In this document: in pieces, positions 14,117 through 17,041 of the stretch | Layout of the letters: each line of letters starts with the position of its first letter | Position numbering within the stretch: position 1 is the stretch's first letter | DNA from: Bacteroidales bacterium | GTDB lineage: Bacteria > Bacteroidota > Bacteroidia > Bacteroidales > UBA932 | Direction of reading: 5' to 3' | Assembly: GCA_017615435.1 (NCBI GenBank) | Contig: JAGAAF010000002.1 | Span: 1 to 17,041 of the forward strand | Length of the DNA stretch: 17,041 nucleotides | Program-made: the position numbers and the translations under genes | Notes under the pieces: model-generated | Database searches by the model: none | What the model was told of the DNA's origin: nothing | Seen by the model: the letters and a program-made list of their open reading frames with translations, nothing else

Positions 14117-14290
14117 CAGGCACAGTTGCCTGCAAGCAGTCAACAGAGCCTGTCGCGATGAAAAGCTGAAGCAGCCAGAAGCCCCTGTGGGGCTACAAGC
14201 TACGGGTAATATAAGCGGCTAAGTCGCACGAGGGCGTAGCCCGAGAGAAACCGCAGAGCGGCGATAGCCGCGAGCACGAGCCCGAAGGGC
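14117..14290 (+). ncRNA. Run of five GC-rich hairpins, candidate structured RNA or leader
   Basis: Five short perfect hairpins occur in 174 nt: CAGGCA-CAGT-TGCCTG (14117-14132), AGCCCC-TGT-GGGGCT (14180-14194), GGGC-GTA-GCCC (14232-14242), GCGGC-GATA-GCCGC (14258-14271) and GCCC-GAA-GGGC (14280-14290). The region has no coding frame and ends 45 nt before the AT-rich cassette. It could be a structured leader of that cassette, a stand-alone RNA, or repeat DNA from a mobile element. No named RNA family is recognised. Confidence 0.3.
14251..14274. repeat. Imperfect 24-bp direct repeat, copy 2
   Basis: Partner of 13594-13617 with three mismatches. This copy includes the perfect GCGGC-GATA-GCCGC hairpin. 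Confidence 0.5.
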
Positions 14291-14335
14291 GAGAAGAGAT
14301 ATAATCAAACGATTACAATAACATTATTAATTATT

Positions 14336-14569
14336 ATGGCAAAGTTTAGATTAGGTGAGACCGTACAATTACGATCTGGCGGTCCTGAGATGACGATTAT
14401 CAATATAATTGACAGTGAAAACCCAGGACAGTGGGCATTGCATGTAAGACGGTGGCAAGCAGAGAATCCTGTTGCTAAGGTCTGGTATTATACACAGTGG
14501 TTCGAAGGAACAAATTTGAAAAAAGAAATCTTCATTGAGGAGGCCTTGGATTCTGCGGAAATCCAATAA
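14336..14569 (+). CDS. YodC-like (DUF2158) small protein
   Basis: The 77-aa protein opens FRLGETVQLRSGGPEMTI and ends YYTQWFEGTNLKKEIFIEEALD. These are the two halves of the DUF2158/YodC pattern (GD-V-L-SGGP-MTV and C/T-QWF-G--L----F--E-L), separated here by an insertion of about 20 residues. YodC-family proteins are small, beta-rich and uncharacterised. It is preceded by an AT-rich stretch with a TATAAT at 14310-14315 but no Bacteroides-type promoter boxes. It lies 16 nt before the four-TM gene (from its GTG start) and is likely the first gene of the three-gene cassette. Confidence 0.75.
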   Translation: MAKFRLGETVQLRSGGPEMTIINIIDSENPGQWALHVRRWQAENPVAKVWYYTQWFEGTNLKKEIFIEEALDSAEIQ

Positions 14570-14585
14570 AATATATAAATTTCAA

Positions 14586-15089
14586 GTGGAGAAGTTTCTA
14601 GAAAAATTATCGCGTTACCATCTATTGAACAATCTTATCCCAGGGGTATTGTTCCTTTATCTCGTGAATTTGCTTTGCATTTTCAGCATAGATATGAGTG
14701 ATATATTGATGGTGGTATTTGTTGGTTATTTTACGGGATCTGTTATAAATCGTATTGGCTCTGTGACTATTGAACCTTGGTTCAATAAGTGGAGAATAGT
14801 TAATTACGCTCCTTATTCTGATTTCTTAAAGGCAGAAGGAATAGATGAAAAGATTCCTACTTTGCTAGCTGACAATAATATGTATAGAACATTTGTCGCC
14901 ATGTTTTTATTGTTGTTGGTTCTCTATGTAGGTCATTTAATACCTGTAATTGACCATTTCATGCATACAGATTGGGCCAATGTGGTTGCTTTATGTCTTC
15001 TTCTGTTGTTGTATATTCTTGCCTATAGAAAGCAGACGGCATATATTCGTAAAAGAGTAAGAAAGGCTACTAATCAACCTGTTGAGTAA
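14586..15089 (+). CDS. Four-TM membrane protein of unknown function
   Basis: With GTG 14586 as start the protein is 167 aa and begins MEKFLEKLSRYHLLNNLIPGVLF, an N-terminus I consider natural for this kind of protein. A longer frame from TTG 14535 overlaps the DUF2158 gene and adds basic residues. Membrane segments are predicted near residues 16-34, 38-55, 103-121 and 131-147, with a loop of about 45 residues between the second and third and a basic C-terminal tail. The family is unknown to me. It ends 2 nt before the MBL-fold gene, so the two form a tight pair. A role as membrane effector or sensor for that enzyme is inferred. Confidence 0.75.
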   Translation: MEKFLEKLSRYHLLNNLIPGVLFLYLVNLLCIFSIDMSDILMVVFVGYFTGSVINRIGSVTIEPWFNKWRIVNYAPYSDFLKAEGIDEKIPTLLADNNMYRTFVAMFLLLLVLYVGHLIPVIDHFMHTDWANVVALCLLLLLYILAYRKQTAYIRKRVRKATNQPVE

Positions 15090-15091
15090 TT

Positions 15092-16045
15092 ATGAGTATA
15101 GTTAAGTCATTTTCATTCCCAGATGGAGACATCCGTGGAGATATGTTCTATATTAAACACGGGAGTGAGAATTTCACAGTTATTGATTGTTATCTGAAAG
15201 AAGGTGAAGATGATAGTTGTCGCCTTGAAGAGATTATTTCAGAGATAAAAGCTGAATCTAAAGGGCGTGTATGCAGGTTTATCTCTACTCACCCTGATAA
15301 TGATCATATACTTGGTATTGAAGAATTAGATGCTCAATGGGAAATAATTAATTTTTATGCGGTTGCCAATGAAATTCCAGAAGATTCGGATGACGACAGT
15401 TTAACACGATATATTTGGCTTAAAGAACATAAAAACTATGAGATAGAACAAGGAATTAGAAGAGCCTATCTTAATAAGGAGAGTAAGAATGACAAGGGAG
15501 AAGTGATAGGTAGTTCTGGTATTACTTTCCAATGGCCATATAAAGATGATCAAAAGTTTATAGAATCTCTAAAGTCAGTAGCAGACGGTAACAAAGGAAA
15601 GTGCGTAAATAATATTTGCCCCATATTTAAGTATTCTATTGAAGATGGAGCTGAGTATATGTGGATGGGCGATATGGAATCAGATATGCAGCAGGAGTAT
15701 TATGATTATTGCCTGAATAAGGGTATTAAAATTCCTCAATGTGATATTTTCTTCCAACCGCATCATGGGCGTAAATCTGGGAAAACCCCTGCAGATTTAT
15801 TGAAAGCTTTGAATCCAAAGATTATTGTTGTTGGCAACGCCCCTGCAGATAAAATTGAATATGGCGATGCAAGTAAAACAATAACTCAAAATACGGCGGG
15901 TGATATTCTTTTCTATAATGAAGGTAAGAAGGTTCATGTATATACACAAAACGATGTAGATAACCTACCTGATTGTTTGGAGTATGACGACAGCCACCCA
16001 GTTTATTATGAGTATTATTATGGGGGAACATTGTCTCTGAAATAA
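15092..16045 (+). CDS. ComEC-like metallo-beta-lactamase-fold hydrolase
   Basis: A 317-aa soluble MBL-fold enzyme without signal peptide. The metal motif T-H67-P-D69-N-D71-H72-ILG has the ComEC/Rec2-type form (H-P-D-x-D-H). NNICPIFKYSIEDGAEYMWMGDME (173-196) corresponds to the NN-SLVL...GD element with D194, and QPHHGRKSG (222-230) to the PHHG-S motif. IIVVGNAPA (244-252) follows as in ComEC. Stand-alone MBL proteins of this type act on phosphodiester or nucleic acid substrates or are uncharacterised. The domain is not fused to a channel as in true ComEC, but the adjacent four-TM protein could supply a membrane component. An insertion with many acidic residues (about 95-135) departs from the core. 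The gene is AT-rich compared with the chromosome. Confidence 0.85.
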   Translation: MSIVKSFSFPDGDIRGDMFYIKHGSENFTVIDCYLKEGEDDSCRLEEIISEIKAESKGRVCRFISTHPDNDHILGIEELDAQWEIINFYAVANEIPEDSDDDSLTRYIWLKEHKNYEIEQGIRRAYLNKESKNDKGEVIGSSGITFQWPYKDDQKFIESLKSVADGNKGKCVNNICPIFKYSIEDGAEYMWMGDMESDMQQEYYDYCLNKGIKIPQCDIFFQPHHGRKSGKTPADLLKALNPKIIVVGNAPADKIEYGDASKTITQNTAGDILFYNEGKKVHVYTQNDVDNLPDCLEYDDSHPVYYEYYYGGTLSLK

Positions 16046-16073
16046 GGCAGGTAGATAATGATAATAAGGGATA

Positions 16074-16106
16074 GCGGCTTCCGCTCTTACGCGCAGGCGG
16101 AGCCGC
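16074..16106 (+). promoter_or_regulatory. GC-rich hairpin 1 upstream of manC
   Basis: GCGGCTTCCGC (16074-16084) pairs with GCGGAGCCGC (16097-16106) with one bulged T and a 12-nt loop. It lies 28 nt after the MBL gene stop and has no T-tract. Confidence 0.45.
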
Positions 16107-16108
16107 GA

Positions 16109-16145
16109 TGGGGCAGAAAGGTCATCCACACAGCCTGATGCCCCA
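16109..16145 (+). promoter_or_regulatory. Hairpin 2 upstream of manC
   Basis: TGGGGCA (16109-16115) pairs perfectly with TGCCCCA (16139-16145) across a 23-nt loop. It is adjacent to hairpin 1 and followed by hairpin 3, so the three would stack in one leader RNA. Confidence 0.4.
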
Positions 16146-16150
16146 ACCAT

Positions 16151-16221
16151 AGAGGGCAGATACTCATTAGGGTGTCTCTCATAAAGAAAAGGTTCAATAA
16201 CCCTAATGAGCCTGCCCTTTT
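16151..16221 (+). terminator. Long hairpin with short T-tract, probable terminator or attenuator
   Basis: AGAGGGCAG (16151-16159) pairs with CTGCCCTTT (16212-16220), and inside it CTCATTAGGGT (16163-16173) pairs perfectly with ACCCTAATGAG (16200-16210). The internal loop is 3 by 1 nt and the apical loop 26 nt. The stem is followed by TTTTG. It would end transcripts from the MBL cassette, or act as an attenuator in the manC leader if a promoter lies upstream. The 26-nt interior is too short to carry an invertible promoter. Confidence 0.55.
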
Positions 16222-16241
16222 GATAGAAATAATTAATAAAT

Positions 16242-17041
16242 ATGAGAAATAATCACGTAGTAATAATGGCTGGTGGAGTAGGTAGCCGTTTCTGGCCGCT
16301 GAGCACTCCGGAATATCCAAAACAGTTTATAGACATACTTGGTTGTGGCAGAACGCTGATACAGCTAACTGTTGACCGGTTCAAGGGCGTTGCGCCTATT
16401 GAAAATTTCTGGGTGGTTACTAATGCCAAGTATGTTGATATAGTAAAGCAGCAGATTCCCGGCATCCCCCAAAGCCACATTTTGGCAGAGCCCGAAGCTA
16501 GGAACACGGCACCCTGCATTGCATGGGCCTGCTGGAAGATTAAGGCAGAGGATGAAAATGCAAACATTGTAGTAACACCCAGTGATGCAGTGGTTATGAA
16601 TCCCGAGGAGTTCCGGCGTGTTATTAATAACTCTTTGCAATTTACTGAGAATAAAAAAGCCATTGTTACCATTGGCATCAAGCCTTCACGCCCCGAAACA
16701 GGTTATGGTTATGTCCAGTTTGCCGAACAAGTGAAAGATGAAATCCACAAAGTTGCCGTTTTTAAAGAGAAGCCAAATCTTGACACTGCGAAAGAATATC
16801 TGGCCGACGGTCATTATCTATGGAATGCTGGCATCTTTGTGTGGAATGTTCAGACTATTGTAAACACAATCACGAAGTACAATAGCCAGATTGCAGGACT
16901 AATGACACGGATTGCCAAATCCTTTGGTAGTTGCGAAGAGCGTAATGTTGTTGAGGGACTGTTCCCACTTTGTGAGAAGATATCCATTGACTATGCTGTA
17001 ATGGAACCTGCTTCTAAAGAAGGTCTGGTATACACTCATCC
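16242..17041 (+). CDS. manC: Mannose-1-phosphate guanylyltransferase, N-terminal part (cut by window edge)
   Basis: The frame is open for 266 codons plus two bases to the window edge, without a stop. The protein makes GDP-mannose from mannose-1-phosphate and GTP, a precursor for capsule, O-antigen and fucose pathways. The nucleotidyltransferase signature MAGGVGSRFWPLSTPEYPKQF is at residues 9-29. Further motifs are EPEARNTAPC at 85-94, PSDAVV near 113-118, FKEKP near 174-178 and WNAGIFVWN near 195-203. Family length is about 350-470 aa, so a quarter or more is missing. It starts 24 nt after the hairpin region. Composition is intermediate between the core genes and the AT-rich cassettes. Confidence 0.93.
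   Translation, partial: MRNNHVVIMAGGVGSRFWPLSTPEYPKQFIDILGCGRTLIQLTVDRFKGVAPIENFWVVTNAKYVDIVKQQIPGIPQSHILAEPEARNTAPCIAWACWKIKAEDENANIVVTPSDAVVMNPEEFRRVINNSLQFTENKKAIVTIGIKPSRPETGYGYVQFAEQVKDEIHKVAVFKEKPNLDTAKEYLADGHYLWNAGIFVWNVQTIVNTITKYNSQIAGLMTRIAKSFGSCEERNVVEGLFPLCEKISIDYAVMEPASKEGLVYTH

Noticed and set aside
16151..16221. Invertible promoter of a capsule locus
   Set aside because: Inverted repeats are present upstream of manC, but only 26 nt lie between the inner arms, with no promoter boxes and no adjacent recombinase.
1..17041. CRISPR array, rRNA, integrase or insertion sequence
   Set aside because: No regularly spaced repeats, no rRNA-like sequence, and no recombinase or transposase motifs were seen in any frame.

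Overview
The window looks like a Bacteroidota chromosome, most likely order Bacteroidales. It encodes a large outer-membrane barrel protein with an N-terminal carboxypeptidase-regulatory-like domain, several SPII-type lipoproteins, a SusG-like GH13 enzyme and an ORF6N protein. Two intergenic regions carry the Bacteroides-type promoter pattern (TTTG, about 20 nt, TAnnTTTG), and start codons generally lack Shine-Dalgarno sequences. I cannot name a genus.

Left part (1-5519), minus strand. Reading leftwards there is a metallophosphoesterase lipoprotein, an exported probable barrel protein 16 nt behind it, an 825-aa outer-membrane beta-barrel protein with its own promoter, a short formate/nitrite-transporter-family membrane protein, and the N-terminal part of an alpha/beta-hydrolase lipoprotein cut by the window edge. 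These genes are GC-rich and tightly packed.

Central part (5520-9503), plus strand. A consensus promoter and a structured leader of about 120 nt precede a tightly coupled set: UDP-glucose 6-dehydrogenase, a GH13 alpha-amylase-family lipoprotein (TAATG overlap) and a Fe-type superoxide dismutase (13-nt overlap).

Accessory island (9534-16045), plus strand, visibly mosaic in base composition. It holds (a) an ORF6N protein; (b) an overlapping DUF3791-like/DUF3990 pair, the latter an ADP-ribosyltransferase-like fold; (c) an AT-rich three-gene cassette of a GHKL ATPase with a STAS-like N-terminal region, a DUF4325 STAS-like protein and a two-TM helical protein; (d) about 1.1 kb of GC-rich DNA without intact genes, containing two decayed small genes, an imperfect 24-bp direct repeat and a run of GC-rich hairpins; (e) a second AT-rich cassette of a YodC/DUF2158-like small protein, a four-TM protein and a ComEC-like metallo-beta-lactamase-fold enzyme. 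Cassettes (c) and (e) are the best candidates for undescribed systems: each pairs a soluble signalling or hydrolytic enzyme with a membrane protein in a compact operon inside an accessory island.

Right edge (16046-17041). Three consecutive hairpins, the last terminator-like, separate the island from a manC-type mannose-1-phosphate guanylyltransferase that runs off the window. With ugd, this suggests surface polysaccharide synthesis genes on both sides of the island.
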